Assembly (NCBI GenBank): GCA_947448525.1
Contig: CANFNV010000004.1
Span: 84,832 to 148,831 of the forward strand
DNA from: Flavobacteriaceae bacterium
GTDB taxonomy: Bacteria; Bacteroidota; Bacteroidia; Flavobacteriales; Flavobacteriaceae
Direction: 5' to 3'
Length of the DNA stretch: 64,000 nucleotides
Shown: piece by piece, positions 9,548-19,312 of the stretch
Layout: each line of letters starts with the position of its first letter
Numbering within the stretch: position 1 is the stretch's first letter
Notes under the pieces: model-generated
What the model was told of the DNA's origin: nothing
Databases searched by the model: none
The model's input: only the letters and a program-made list of their open reading frames with translations
Position numbers and translations under genes: made by a program

Positions 9548-9904
9548 TTAGTTTTTGTATCTTCTTTCTTTAATTTTTGCTTTTTTACCAGTGAGTTCTC
9601 TAAAGTAGTAGATTCTTGCTCTACGAACTTTACCTCTTTGGTTCAATTCAATTTTTTGTAAAGCAGGCATATTTACTGGAAAGATACGCTCTACACCAAC
9701 TGCTCCTGACATTTTACGAATTGTAAAAGTTTCAGTCATTCCTGAACCTTTTCTTTGAATAACCACTCCTTTAAAAAACTGAGTTCTTGTTTTTTCACCC
9801 TCTTTAATTTCGTAATAAACAGTGATTGTATCACCAGCTCCGAATGCAGGGAAATCATTTTTTGTTGATAATTCGTTATTAACGAAATCTACTAAATTTG
9901 CCAT
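9548..9904 (-). CDS. rplS: 50S ribosomal protein L19
   Basis: L19 sits at the 30S-50S interface. The 118 residues are typical, with the motifs FPAFGAGDTITVYYEI, FKGVVIQRKGSG, TFTIRKMSGAVGVERIFP and the basic C-terminus RRARIYYFRELTGKKAKIKE. In many bacteria rplS is next to trmD, and here trmD is the upstream neighbour on the same strand. However, 174 bases separate them, and rplS has its own -7 box at 9978-9985, so it can be expressed on its own. The transcript leader is about 70 bases and could hold an autoregulatory site. Confidence 0.97.
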   Translation of the reverse strand: MANLVDFVNNELSTKNDFPAFGAGDTITVYYEIKEGEKTRTQFFKGVVIQRKGSGMTETFTIRKMSGAVGVERIFPVNMPALQKIELNQRGKVRRARIYYFRELTGKKAKIKERRYKN

Positions 9905-9977
9905 CTTTAATGCTAATTATGGTTTAAAATCTGAGCAACATTCACGGTTTTCGCCAGAGGTTAGTCAAATGTGGGTG

Positions 9978-9985
9978 CAAAGATA
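9978..9985 (-). promoter_or_regulatory. -7 promoter box for rplS
   Basis: Minus-strand TATCTTTG followed by GC, an exact TAnnTTTG match, leaving a leader of roughly 65-70 bases before the rplS ATG. Confidence 0.55.
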
Positions 9986-10078
9986 ATTAATAATTGATAA
10001 TTAACAATTAATAATTAAAAAAATAATTAATATTTTCATATCAAAACCTTTTTATTATCAGTAAATCAAGATTAATTA

Positions 10079-10756
10079 TCAATTGTCTAGCAAATCAGGC
10101 CTTCTGTTTTTGGTATGTTCGAACGCCATTTCTTCACGCCATTTGTCAATTTTAGCGAAATTCCCACTGGTTAAAACTTCAGGAACCTTCCATCCTTTGT
10201 AGTCGGCGGGTCTTGTGTAAATGGGGCCAGAAAGCAATCCGTCTTGAAAACTATCGGACAACGCCGAAGTTTCATCGGATAAAACGCCTGGAATTAATCG
10301 GATCAGGGCATCAGATAAAACCAAAGCGCCCAATTCACCACCCGATAATACATAATCTCCAATTGAAATTTCTTTAGTAATAAAATGATCTCGAACCCGT
10401 TGATCAACTCCTTTATAATGTCCACATAAAATTATAATATTTTCATACATAGACATTCTGTTTGCCATTTTTTGATTTAAAGTTTCTCCGTCTGGCGACA
10501 TATAAATTATTTCATCATAAGATCTTTCCGATTTCAAAAAAGTAATACAATCATCTATTGGCTGAATATTCATAACCATTCCAGCTCCTCCACCAAACGG
10601 ATAATCGTCCACACTTTTTTGTTTGTTGGTTGTGTAATCTCTTAAATTATGAAAATAAACTTCAACCAATCCTTTATCTATGGCACGTTTCATTATTGAT
10701 GCTTCAAAAGGACTTTTTAGTAGTTCGGGAAGTATTGTTATAATATCTATTCTCAT
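10079..10756 (-). CDS. trmD: tRNA (guanine37-N1)-methyltransferase
   Basis: TrmD methylates G37 of tRNAs that read CNN codons, preventing frameshifts. It is a SPOUT enzyme with a deep trefoil knot. The 225 residues start [13 protein letters not shown] and include the knot and SAM-binding sequence [16 protein letters not shown] and the PGVL block. The C-terminal tRNA-binding helices follow. ATG start; a TACATTTG -7 box is at 10774-10781. All family signatures are present. Confidence 0.96.
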   Translation of the reverse strand: MRIDIITILPELLKSPFEASIMKRAIDKGLVEVYFHNLRDYTTNKQKSVDDYPFGGGAGMVMNIQPIDDCITFLKSERSYDEIIYMSPDGETLNQKMANRMSMYENIIILCGHYKGVDQRVRDHFITKEISIGDYVLSGGELGALVLSDALIRLIPGVLSDETSALSDSFQDGLLSGPIYTRPADYKGWKVPEVLTSGNFAKIDKWREEMAFEHTKNRRPDLLDN

Positions 10757-10773
10757 TTTAATATATCGATTTG

Positions 10774-10781
10774 CAAATGTA
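10774..10781 (-). promoter_or_regulatory. -7 promoter box for trmD
   Basis: Minus-strand TACATTTG followed by C, matching TAnnTTTG, 17 bases from the trmD ATG. Confidence 0.5.
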
Positions 10782-10895
10782 TAAAGTTTAAATCTTTTTA
10801 ACCCAACGAATTCTTGTTTTAATAGGCATATGAGTCTTATTAAATTATAACTAGGATAAAAAGTCCAATATCAATTATTACTTTCTTAATTTAAA

Positions 10896-10931
10896 TAAAA
10901 AAATCCGCCTTGCTTTCACAAAACGGATTAG
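10896..10931 (-). terminator. terminator after lpdA
   Basis: AATCCG (10902-10907) pairs with CGGATT (10924-10929) around a 16-base loop. On the minus strand a T-run follows the stem directly downstream of the lpdA stop. Confidence 0.7.
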
Positions 10932-10951
10932 ACTAGTATCTATTCTTGTTT

Positions 10952-12340
10952 CTATAAATGAATTACTTCGCCATAGGCGTCAGCAACTGCCTCCATTACG
11001 GCTTCACTCATGGTAGGATGAGGGTGAATCGCTTTCAAGATTTCATGTCCAGTAGTTTCTAGTTTACGTGCCACAACTGCTTCAGCAATCATATCAGTTA
11101 CTCCAGCTCCAATCATGTGACATCCCAACCATTCACCATATTTAGCATCAAAAATTACTTTCACAAATCCATCAGGTGTTCCAGAAGCTTTAGCTTTTCC
11201 AGAAGCTGAGAACGGAAATTTACCAATTTTCAACTCATATCCTTTTTCTTTTGCTTGTTTTTCCGTCAAACCAACAGAAGCAATTTCTGGAGTAGCATAA
11301 GTACAACCTGGAACGTTTCCATAATCAATTGGTTCTACATGCAAACCCGCAATTTTTTCAACACAATTAATTCCTTCTGCTGAAGCTACGTGAGCCAATG
11401 CTTGACCTGGTGTAATATCTCCAATAGCATAATACCCTGGCACGTTAGTTTGGCTGTAATCATTAACTATAATCTTGTCTCTATCAGTAGCAATACCCAC
11501 TTCTTCTAGACCTATATTTTCGATGTTTGTTTTAATTCCAACTGCCGATAGCAATACATCGGCTTCAAGAACTACTTCACCAGTAGCTGTTTTAACATAA
11601 GCTTTAACTCCAGCGCCAGAAGTGTCAATACGTTCTACAGAAGCACTAGTCATTATGTTTACGCCTGCTTTTTTCATTGAACGTTCCATTTGTTTAGAAA
11701 TATCCTCGTCTTCAACAGGAACAATATTGGGCATGAATTCAACTATGGTTACTTCAGTTCCCATAGCGTTATAAAAATGCGCAAACTCTACTCCAATAGC
11801 TCCCGAACCCACAACAATAAGTTTTTTGGGTTGTTTTGGCAACGTCATGGCTTGTCGGTACCCAATAACTTTAATACCATCTTGCGGAAGATTAGGCAAC
11901 TCACGAGAACGAGCTCCAGTAGCAATGATGATATGGTCTGCTTCATATTCTGTAGCTTTTCCGTCAGTATCAGTTACCTCTACTTTTTTACCTGGTTTTA
12001 ATTTACCAAAACCATAAATGACGTCAATTTTGTTTTTCTTCATCAAAAATTGAACTCCTTTACTCATGTCGCCTGCAACATTTCTGGAACGATTGATCAC
12101 GGCACTAAAATCCTTATCGTACTCTTTTATTGTCAATCCATAATCTGAAGCATGTTTTAGGTAATCAAAAACTTGAGCCGATTTTAAAAGTGCTTTGGTA
12201 GGAATACAACCCCAATTAAGGCAAATACCTCCCAAGCTTTCTTTTTCAATAACTGCTACTTTATAGCCCAATTGTGAAGCGCGGATTGCAGTAACATAAC
12301 CTCCGGGACCACTTCCTAAAACAATAATATCGTATTTCAT
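10952..12340 (-). CDS. lpdA: dihydrolipoyl dehydrogenase (E3)
   Basis: This FAD enzyme reoxidises dihydrolipoamide in the pyruvate and 2-oxoglutarate dehydrogenase complexes, reducing NAD+. It has 462 residues. The N-terminal FAD-binding GSGPGGYV is followed by the redox-active disulfide motif GGICLNWGCIPTKAL. The NAD-binding GSGAIGVEFA is central. The dimerisation domain ends with the catalytic HPHPTMSE. No acetyltransferase or decarboxylase gene is adjacent, so its complex partners lie elsewhere. ATG start. Confidence 0.96.
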   Translation of the reverse strand: MKYDIIVLGSGPGGYVTAIRASQLGYKVAVIEKESLGGICLNWGCIPTKALLKSAQVFDYLKHASDYGLTIKEYDKDFSAVINRSRNVAGDMSKGVQFLMKKNKIDVIYGFGKLKPGKKVEVTDTDGKATEYEADHIIIATGARSRELPNLPQDGIKVIGYRQAMTLPKQPKKLIVVGSGAIGVEFAHFYNAMGTEVTIVEFMPNIVPVEDEDISKQMERSMKKAGVNIMTSASVERIDTSGAGVKAYVKTATGEVVLEADVLLSAVGIKTNIENIGLEEVGIATDRDKIIVNDYSQTNVPGYYAIGDITPGQALAHVASAEGINCVEKIAGLHVEPIDYGNVPGCTYATPEIASVGLTEKQAKEKGYELKIGKFPFSASGKAKASGTPDGFVKVIFDAKYGEWLGCHMIGAGVTDMIAEAVVARKLETTGHEILKAIHPHPTMSEAVMEAVADAYGEVIHL

Positions 12341-12571
12341 TTTTAGAGAGTTTATTTATTATTTATAAAAAATGCAGTCGCTTTCGCTTTTGTCATTTTT
12401 TGTAGTTTTTTATTTAATGTTTGTAAAAATGAAATTTGCTTAAAAGCTAATTTCATTGTGTATGTTATTTTCAAAATTGATTCAGAGTGCGAATTTAAGG
12501 AATTATTTTAAAAAACTGTTTAAGAGTTTAAAAGTTTAAAAAAAGTAATACATTTAGAATTCAAACTTCAT

Positions 12572-14326
12572 TTATATTTCAACAGAAAATTGCGAATCAT
12601 ATAAGTTTTTGTAATAGCCATTTGTTTTGTTGAGCAATTCTTGATGCGAACCCGATTCTACGATATGCCCTTTATCCATTACAATAATTTTGTTGGCGTT
12701 TATAATAGTTGCCAAACGATGAGCAATCACAATTGAAGTTCTTCCTTTAGTGATTGTTTCTGTTGCCCGTTGAATCAATTCTTCCGAATAGGTATCTATA
12801 GAAGAAGTGGCCTCATCCAAAATTAGAATACTTGGATTACTCACATAAGCCCGAAGAAAAGCAATCAATTGGCGTTGTCCTGATGATAGCATTACGCCTC
12901 GCTCTTTTACGTCATAATCATAGCCATTAGGCAAGCTTATAATAAAATCATGAACCCCAATTTTCTTTGCAGCTGTAATGACTTCTTCTCTTGAAATAGC
13001 CGCATTATTTAAAGTAATATTATTATAAATGGTATCGGCAAATAAAAATACATCTTGAAGTACAACTGCAATTTGGGTGCGCAAACTACTTAAAGTGAAT
13101 ACATTGATATTTAAATCATCCACATAAATCCCCCCCGAATCAATTTCATAAAACCGATTCAGCAAATTGATAATAGTAGATTTTCCAGCTCCAGTTGCGC
13201 CAACAATAGCAATAGTTTCGCCTACTTTTACATCGAACGAAATCCCTTTTAAAACTTCTTCCTCTTTTATGTAGCTGAAACGAACTTTCTCAAAACGAAT
13301 ATTTCCTTCAAAAGGGTGAGCAATAATAGTTCCGTTTTGTTGCACTTCTTCTTCGGTATCCAATATATCAAATACCCTGTTGGCTGCAATCATTCCCATC
13401 TGCATTTCATTGAATTTATCGGCAATTTGTCGTAACGGATTGAATAACATTCCAATAAACATAGTATAAGCAGTCATTTGTCCCACCGTAGTAAACGGAT
13501 TATCATTCAATATTTGAAATCCACCATAAAGCACAATTCCGCCCAAGGTTATCGACGAAATAATATCGGCAATTGGAAAGAAAATAGAGTTATAAAGAAT
13601 GGTTTTAATCCAAGCCACATTGTGTTTTTCATTAATTTCTTTGAATTTTTGATATTCAATAACTTCTCGATTAAAAAGCTGTACGATTTTCATCCCAGTA
13701 ACTCGTTCTTGAACAAACGTATTTAGATTGGAAACTTGATTTCGAACTTCTTCAAAAGCTACTTGCATTTTGCGTTGGAATATTCGGGTGATATATACCA
13801 ATATTGGCATTGCAACAACAACAATAAGGGTCAAATGCCAATTCATATATGCCATAACTAACAAACAAACCAACATTTTCATCAAGTCGCTCATAATCAT
13901 AAACAACCCTTGACTAAAGATGCGTGCAATTTGTTCAATATCAGAGACCGAACGCGTAACCAGTTGTCCAACAGGTGCCGTATCAAAATACTTCATTCTG
14001 AACGATAGCATGTGTTGAAATAATTTAGTACGAATATCTTTGACAATATCTTGCCCTAGCCAATTCGCCCAAAGCACAAAATAGAATTGAGAAAGACCTT
14101 CCATTAATAAAGAAATCCCCATGATTATGGAGTATTTCATCAATCCAGATTTGTTCCCAGGTTTAATAAAAGTATCCACTGTAATTTGAAGAAACATTGG
14201 GCGAAATGCAGCAAAAATAGACAACAATATAGCAAATAGAATTACCCCTCGAAACCTAAATTTATAGGGCTTGGTATATTTCAATATTCGCTTAAATAAT
14301 CCTATGTCAAATGCTTTTGCTTTCAT
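12572..14326 (-). CDS. ABC transporter, fused membrane and ATPase domains
   Basis: This half-transporter of the MsbA/multidrug-exporter type has 584 residues. Six membrane segments occupy about residues 20-310, and a nucleotide-binding domain fills the C-terminal 240. ATPase motifs are Walker A GATGAGKST, the signature LSSGQRQL (Ser replaces one Gly of LSGGQ), Walker B ILILDEATSSID and the H-loop IVIAHRLATI. It likely works as a homodimer in the inner membrane; the substrate is not deducible. It starts 38 bases after truA, so the two are probably one transcript. Confidence 0.92.
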   Translation of the reverse strand: MKAKAFDIGLFKRILKYTKPYKFRFRGVILFAILLSIFAAFRPMFLQITVDTFIKPGNKSGLMKYSIIMGISLLMEGLSQFYFVLWANWLGQDIVKDIRTKLFQHMLSFRMKYFDTAPVGQLVTRSVSDIEQIARIFSQGLFMIMSDLMKMLVCLLVMAYMNWHLTLIVVVAMPILVYITRIFQRKMQVAFEEVRNQVSNLNTFVQERVTGMKIVQLFNREVIEYQKFKEINEKHNVAWIKTILYNSIFFPIADIISSITLGGIVLYGGFQILNDNPFTTVGQMTAYTMFIGMLFNPLRQIADKFNEMQMGMIAANRVFDILDTEEEVQQNGTIIAHPFEGNIRFEKVRFSYIKEEEVLKGISFDVKVGETIAIVGATGAGKSTIINLLNRFYEIDSGGIYVDDLNINVFTLSSLRTQIAVVLQDVFLFADTIYNNITLNNAAISREEVITAAKKIGVHDFIISLPNGYDYDVKERGVMLSSGQRQLIAFLRAYVSNPSILILDEATSSIDTYSEELIQRATETITKGRTSIVIAHRLATIINANKIIVMDKGHIVESGSHQELLNKTNGYYKNLYDSQFSVEI

Positions 14327-14363
14327 TTACTTCACTGATGACTTTAAATCTTTCAATTATTAA

Positions 14364-15137
14364 TTATCCATTATCCAAAAAAGGATACTCCACTTTAGTC
14401 AAATACAATCCATGTGCGGGAACTGAAAACCCGGCTTTACCTCGATCTTTACTTTTTATTATTTCATTTAAATGGTCAATGGTAATTTTTTCTAAACCTA
14501 TTGTTACCATTGTGCCCACAATAGCACGTACCATGTTTCTTAAAAACCGATCTGCCGAAATCGTAAAAACCAATCGATTATTATCTTTTTTATCTGCGAA
14601 AAGTTCGGCTTTGCCTCGAGTCCAATGGGCTTCATAAATAGTGCAATTGAATGTATTTACTTCCGTATGCACTTTAGAAAAACATTCAAAATCAGTATAA
14701 TTGAATAAAATTTTGCAAGCTTCATTCATTTTTTCAATGTTCAATTCATTTTGATGGTACCAAGAATCGTCACTTTCAAAAGCATCTTTTTTAGTGTGAA
14801 TGTGGTATTCATAAGTTCGTTTTGTAGCATCAAATCGGGCATGGGCTTCTTCATGAACATGGTGAATGTTTATAACTGCAATATCTTTGGGTAAAAATGA
14901 ATTCAGCTTGTGCATATAAAAAGGCACATCGATTTGTTCTTCCAAATCAAAATGGGCATACATTTGCTTGGCATGAACCCCAGTATCTGTTCTTCCTGCA
15001 CCTACCAATTCAATATTTTTCTTTAAAATTGTTTTAAGTGCTTTGGTTAAAGTTTCTTGAACAGACATTGCGTTTGGCTGATATTGCCATCCGTGGTAGT
15101 GAGTTCCTTTATAAGCAAATTCTAGAAAATATCTCAA
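14364..15137 (-). CDS. truA: tRNA pseudouridine(38-40) synthase
   Basis: TruA converts uridines 38-40 of the anticodon arm to pseudouridine. It has 257 residues with the catalytic Asp in GAGRTDTGVHA (about residues 47-57) and the conserved RFLRNMVRAIVGT block in the C-terminal half. The start is a TTG at 15137, chosen because MRYFLEFAYKGTHYHGW is the family's usual beginning and no ATG is near. A TACCTTTG -7 box lies just upstream on the minus strand. It is followed by the ABC transporter gene in the same orientation. Confidence 0.95.
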   Translation of the reverse strand: MRYFLEFAYKGTHYHGWQYQPNAMSVQETLTKALKTILKKNIELVGAGRTDTGVHAKQMYAHFDLEEQIDVPFYMHKLNSFLPKDIAVINIHHVHEEAHARFDATKRTYEYHIHTKKDAFESDDSWYHQNELNIEKMNEACKILFNYTDFECFSKVHTEVNTFNCTIYEAHWTRGKAELFADKKDNNRLVFTISADRFLRNMVRAIVGTMVTIGLEKITIDHLNEIIKSKDRGKAGFSVPAHGLYLTKVEYPFLDNG

Positions 15138-15280
15138 TTTTTTTTCGTCTAAGATTCAAAGATTTAAAGGTGCAAAGGTACAAAGGTTTTTAAATTGTAT
15201 GTTTAAAGTTATCATAATTTCATTTACTATATTTACAATCTTAAATTTGATAGTAAACAAAATAAATTAGCACCTTAAAT

Positions 15281-15775
15281 TTGAAGAAAATTCTATTACT
15301 TTCTGATACCCACAGTCATATTGATGATGCAATTATAAAATATGTCAACCAAGCTGACGAGGTTTGGCACGCGGGAGATATTGGTGATTTAGTTGTAACA
15401 GACACTTTAAAGAAACTAAAACCACTTCGAGCCGTTTATGGAAATATTGATGATGACAAAGCCCGAATGGAATTCCCTTTAAACAATCGTTTTATGTGTG
15501 AAGGTGTTGATGTTTGGATTACCCATATTGGCGGTTACCCAGGAAAATACAATCAGGTAATCCGACAGGAAATCATACAAAATCCTCCCAAACTTTTCAT
15601 TTGTGGACATTCGCACATTTTAAAAGTGCAATTTGATAAATCATTGAATTTACTTCATATGAATCCGGGTGCCTGTGGTATTTATGGATTTCATCAAATA
15701 CGAACCATGCTTCGGTTTGAAATTGATGGCGATAAAATTAAGAATTTGGAGATTGTGGAGATAGGGAAGAGGTAG
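15281..15775 (+). CDS. YfcE/MJ0936-type metallophosphoesterase
   Basis: This small phosphodiesterase has 164 residues. The metal-binding set of the calcineurin-like fold is complete: SDTHSH at residues 8-13, HAGDIGD near 30, GNIDD near 55, THIGGYPG near 82 and CGHSHI near 111. The physiological substrate of this family is uncertain. The start is a TTG at 15281, accepted because the first beta strand (KKILLLSD) begins at once and no ATG is available. It is divergent from truA and convergent with the DUF4293 gene. Confidence 0.88.
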   Translation: MKKILLLSDTHSHIDDAIIKYVNQADEVWHAGDIGDLVVTDTLKKLKPLRAVYGNIDDDKARMEFPLNNRFMCEGVDVWITHIGGYPGKYNQVIRQEIIQNPPKLFICGHSHILKVQFDKSLNLLHMNPGACGIYGFHQIRTMLRFEIDGDKIKNLEIVEIGKR

Positions 15776-15859
15776 AGATATAGGTTTTGACTTGTTTATC
15801 TAATAATTATTTTTGTTAATCTCCGTGTTTACTCTGTGAATCTCTGTGCAGCAATAACA

Positions 15860-15888
15860 AAAAAATCCCAAACTTTCGTTCAGGATTT
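15860..15888 (-). terminator. terminator after the DUF4293 gene
   Basis: AATCC (15864-15868) pairs with GGATT (15883-15887), with weaker inner pairing and a GAAA loop on the minus strand, followed there by a T-run. Confidence 0.6.
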
Positions 15889-15918
15889 TCTTCGCACTAA
15901 TAAACTAAGTTTATAGGT

Positions 15919-16332
15919 TTACCTCAATCGATCAACAGATTTTACAAGATCTTCATCCTTCTTGATAGCTTTGTTGGCCAAAACTAACATTACGATAGAA
16001 ATGATAGGAAGAAACATCCCAATACCTTTCTCAGAAACCGCAGGGGTTTCTCCAGATACATTTAGTGAACGATAAACAAATAATCCTAATAAAATTAAAT
16101 TTAATATCATATTCAATCTGTTAAAAACAAATTGTTGTTGTCTTTTTTTAAAGGATATTATACTTAATAAAGCAAGAGAAGTACTCAATCCAAATAAAAT
16201 TTGATACGCCATTTTACTCATAAAATAAAATTCTTTTCCATCCAACGTCTTCCACAAAGGAAAAACAAATGGAAGAATTCCAGCAAGTATGAATGCAACC
16301 GCTAAATATATGGTTTGAATTCGTTGTAACAT
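15919..16332 (-). CDS. DUF4293 four-helix membrane protein
   Basis: A 137-residue integral membrane protein with about four hydrophobic segments, starting MLQRIQTIYLAVAF, the usual opening of DUF4293 proteins. The family is confined mostly to Bacteroidota and has no known function. It lies divergently upstream of rho, an arrangement I recall as common in flavobacteria, but no functional link is established. ATG start with no close competitor. Confidence 0.8.
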   Translation of the reverse strand: MLQRIQTIYLAVAFILAGILPFVFPLWKTLDGKEFYFMSKMAYQILFGLSTSLALLSIISFKKRQQQFVFNRLNMILNLILLGLFVYRSLNVSGETPAVSEKGIGMFLPIISIVMLVLANKAIKKDEDLVKSVDRLR

Positions 16333-16516
16333 TATTACTTATTTATGAAGCAAAAATATATTTTCTTTTTATAAAAAACTATTGCTTTAATGAAATTTAT
16401 TTGTATTATTGCACAATAATTCCGTAAGTACTTCAAAAACACGGATGTCTCAAAAAAAAATCTCTACACATTTTGTATTGTCACTCAATTACCAAAAATA
16501 TTATATATAAACATTT

Positions 16517-18226
16517 ATGTTTGATAGTTCTGCATTAAAAGAAATGAAGCTGTCTGAGCTTCAAGAAATTGCCAAATTGGCAAAAACTATAAAATTTAAC
16601 GGTGTTAAAAAAGAAGCTTTAATTGAGCAAATTTTAAAACATCAAGAGGCGACAATTAATGAAAGTTCTGATGCTGCTCCAAAAGAAGAAAAACCCAAAA
16701 GAGCTAGAATTGCTCTAGAAGGTAAACTTAAAATAGAGAAAAAAACAAAAGATTTATTTTCAGAAGAATCGGTTGAGAAAATGCAACTACAGAACGAAGA
16801 AGTTTTGCCTGATTTTAATAATGTTATTTCTGAAATAAGTGAAAAATTTCAAAAGAAACCTAAATTCATTAAACCCGAAAAACCAACTTTAGAGATACAA
16901 TCTGCTGATGAGTCTACTAGTGAAGATGCTCCAAAAGAAGAAATTGATGAAACTGTAGAATCCACTTTTGTAAAACATCAAAACCCTAATCAAAAAAATA
17001 AGAATTCGAACCAAAACCCGAATCAAAACGGAAACCCAAATCAGAATCCGAACCAAAATCCTAATTTCAAGAATAAAAACAAACCCAACTTTCGCGATGC
17101 CGATTATGAGTTTGACGGAATTATAGAAAGTGAAGGTGTTCTTGAAATGATGCCTGATGGATATGGATTTTTGCGTTCGTCGGATTACAACTATTTGGCT
17201 TCGCCGGATGATATTTATTTGTCAACTTCTCAAATTCGTTTGTTCGGATTAAAAACAGGAGATACCGTTAAAGGAGTGGTGCGTCCCCCAAAAGAAGGCG
17301 AAAAATTCTTTCCGTTAATTAGAGTTTTAAAAATTAATGGTCACGATCCTCAAGTGGTTCGTGACAGAGTTTCATTTGAACATCTAACACCAATATTTCC
17401 TCAAGAAAAATTCAATATTGCTGATAAACAAGCCAGTACTTCAACCCGAATCATCGACTTGTTTTCCCCTATTGGAAAAGGGCAACGTGGAATGATAGTC
17501 GCACAACCCAAAACGGGTAAAACGATGTTGTTAAAAGACATTGCCAATGCCATTGCGGCCAATCACCCTGAGGTTTATTTAATTGTGTTGTTGATTGACG
17601 AACGTCCAGAAGAGGTTACCGATATGCAACGCAGCGTTCGTGGTGAAGTTATTGCATCAACGTTTGATAGAGAACCTATGGAACACGTAAAAATTGCCAA
17701 TATTGTGCTTGAAAAAGCAAAACGTTTGGTAGAATGTGGCCATGATGTAGTAATTCTTTTAGATTCAATAACCCGTTTGGCAAGAGCATACAATACGGTT
17801 CAGCCTGCATCTGGTAAGGTTTTGAGCGGGGGTGTTGATGCTAATGCGCTACAAAAACCAAAACGTTTCTTTGGAGCAGCACGTAATGTAGAAAATGGAG
17901 GTTCGTTGAGTATTATCGCGACAGCATTAACAGAAACGGGATCAAAAATGGACGAAGTAATCTTCGAAGAATTTAAAGGAACGGGTAATATGGAATTGCA
18001 ATTGGACAGAAAAATTGCAAACCGTAGAATTTTCCCGGCAATTGATTTAACTTCATCAAGTACACGTCGAGACGATTTATTACTAGATCCAAATACATTA
18101 AAACGCATGTGGATTCTTCGTAAATTCTTAGCTGACATGAACCCAGTAGAAGCAATGGATACGATTAATGACAAAATCAAGAAAACTAGAAATAACGAAG
18201 AGTTTTTGATTTCTATGAATGATTAG
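16517..18226 (+). CDS. rho: transcription termination factor Rho with Asn-rich insert
   Basis: Rho is the hexameric RNA helicase that ends untranslated transcripts. At 569 residues it is about 150 longer than the E. coli protein. A Rho-N helical domain covers residues 1-45. A long charged, then Asn/Pro/Gln-rich segment (about 46-195, most biased at 154-191) separates it from the cold-shock-like RNA-binding domain (about 200-275). The ATPase core has Walker A AQPKTGKT at 329-336 and Walker [17 protein letters not shown]. The insert is probably disordered. Similar inserts in other Bacteroidota Rho proteins have been linked to condensate formation. The gene is monocistronic. Confidence 0.97.
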   Translation: MFDSSALKEMKLSELQEIAKLAKTIKFNGVKKEALIEQILKHQEATINESSDAAPKEEKPKRARIALEGKLKIEKKTKDLFSEESVEKMQLQNEEVLPDFNNVISEISEKFQKKPKFIKPEKPTLEIQSADESTSEDAPKEEIDETVESTFVKHQNPNQKNKNSNQNPNQNGNPNQNPNQNPNFKNKNKPNFRDADYEFDGIIESEGVLEMMPDGYGFLRSSDYNYLASPDDIYLSTSQIRLFGLKTGDTVKGVVRPPKEGEKFFPLIRVLKINGHDPQVVRDRVSFEHLTPIFPQEKFNIADKQASTSTRIIDLFSPIGKGQRGMIVAQPKTGKTMLLKDIANAIAANHPEVYLIVLLIDERPEEVTDMQRSVRGEVIASTFDREPMEHVKIANIVLEKAKRLVECGHDVVILLDSITRLARAYNTVQPASGKVLSGGVDANALQKPKRFFGAARNVENGGSLSIIATALTETGSKMDEVIFEEFKGTGNMELQLDRKIANRRIFPAIDLTSSSTRRDDLLLDPNTLKRMWILRKFLADMNPVEAMDTINDKIKKTRNNEEFLISMND

Positions 18227-18363
18227 AAGCAATTAACAGTGGTATTTTTGTAATACTATTCCCGCTTTTCATTTTATTGAATCCGTTTTTAATTTGGTTT
18301 TTTTCTTAATAACTTTTTAAAAGTCTATCTCGTATTTGACTATTGTCTATTGTCTAAAAAACA

Positions 18364-18371
18364 TATCTTTG
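18364..18371 (+). promoter_or_regulatory. promoter of the transketolase genes
   Basis: TATCTTTG matches TAnnTTTG. A TTG at 18343-18345 lies 18 bases upstream, a fitting -33 element, so both parts of a Bacteroidota promoter are visible. The transketolase ATG follows 27 bases later. Confidence 0.65.
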
Positions 18372-18398
18372 TAGGATTATAATTTTTAACTACAAAAA

Positions 18399-19244
18399 AT
18401 GTCTAACAAACAACAACTACAAGATTTAACAACACAAGTGCGAAGAGACATTCTTCGTATGGTTCATGCTGTAAATTCTGGTCATCCTGGTGGTTCTTTG
18501 GGGTGTGCGGAGTTTTTAGTAGCACTCTATCAAGACATCCTCAAACGTAAAAATGACTTTGATATGAACGGAATTGGTGAGGATGTTTTCTTTCTTTCTA
18601 ATGGACACATTTCGCCGCTTTTTTATAGTGTTTTAGCAAGAACCGGCTATTTTCCTATTGCTGAATTGGCAACTTTTCGAAAACTAAATACGCGTTTGCA
18701 GGGGCATCCAACAACTCACGAAGGATTGCCAGGAATTAGAGTCGCATCGGGTTCGTTAGGGCAAGGGTTATCCGTTGCCATTGGTACGGCTCAAGCCAAA
18801 AAATTGAACCAAGACAATCACTTAGTATATGTACTTACTGGCGATGGCGAATTGCAAGAAGGTCAAAACTGGGAAGCAATTATGTATGCTGCTGCCAAAA
18901 ATGTTGATAATTTAATCGCCACGGTTGATTACAACGGGCAACAAATTGACGGCTCTACTAAAGATGTTTTGAATATGGGCAACCTGAAAGCCAAATTTGA
19001 AGCTTTTGATTGGGATGTATTAGAAGTTGTTGAAGGAAACAATATTGAAGCTATTATTAGCGGTATGAATGAAGCCAAATCAAGAACCGGAAAAGGAAAA
19101 CCAGTTTGTGTAATTCTTCACACTGAAATGGGTAATGGAGTTGATTTTATGATGCATACCCATGCTTGGCATGGAAAAGCGCCAAATGACGAACAACTTG
19201 CAATTGCTTTAGCACAAAATCCAGAAACTTTAGGAGATTATTAA
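18399..19244 (+). CDS. transketolase, N-terminal (TPP-binding) subunit
   Basis: This is the first half of a split transketolase, which moves two-carbon units between sugar phosphates. The 281 residues carry the thiamine diphosphate and metal motif GDGELQEGQNWEA, and HPGGSLGCAEFL near the N-terminus. It ends with the conserved HTHAWHGKAPND block, at the natural domain boundary. The C-terminal half follows after 68 bases in another frame with its own start, so this is a two-gene enzyme rather than a broken gene. Confidence 0.95.
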   Translation: MSNKQQLQDLTTQVRRDILRMVHAVNSGHPGGSLGCAEFLVALYQDILKRKNDFDMNGIGEDVFFLSNGHISPLFYSVLARTGYFPIAELATFRKLNTRLQGHPTTHEGLPGIRVASGSLGQGLSVAIGTAQAKKLNQDNHLVYVLTGDGELQEGQNWEAIMYAAAKNVDNLIATVDYNGQQIDGSTKDVLNMGNLKAKFEAFDWDVLEVVEGNNIEAIISGMNEAKSRTGKGKPVCVILHTEMGNGVDFMMHTHAWHGKAPNDEQLAIALAQNPETLGDY

Positions 19245-19312
19245 AATGCTTAATGTTATATTCTGTTAGTTTTAAGCTAACTGCCTATAACATAAAACTC
19301 ATAGCTAATAAA

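Noticed and set aside
15919..16332. Functional link between the DUF4293 gene and rho
   Set aside because: They are merely divergent neighbours; nothing in the sequence shows shared control or interaction.
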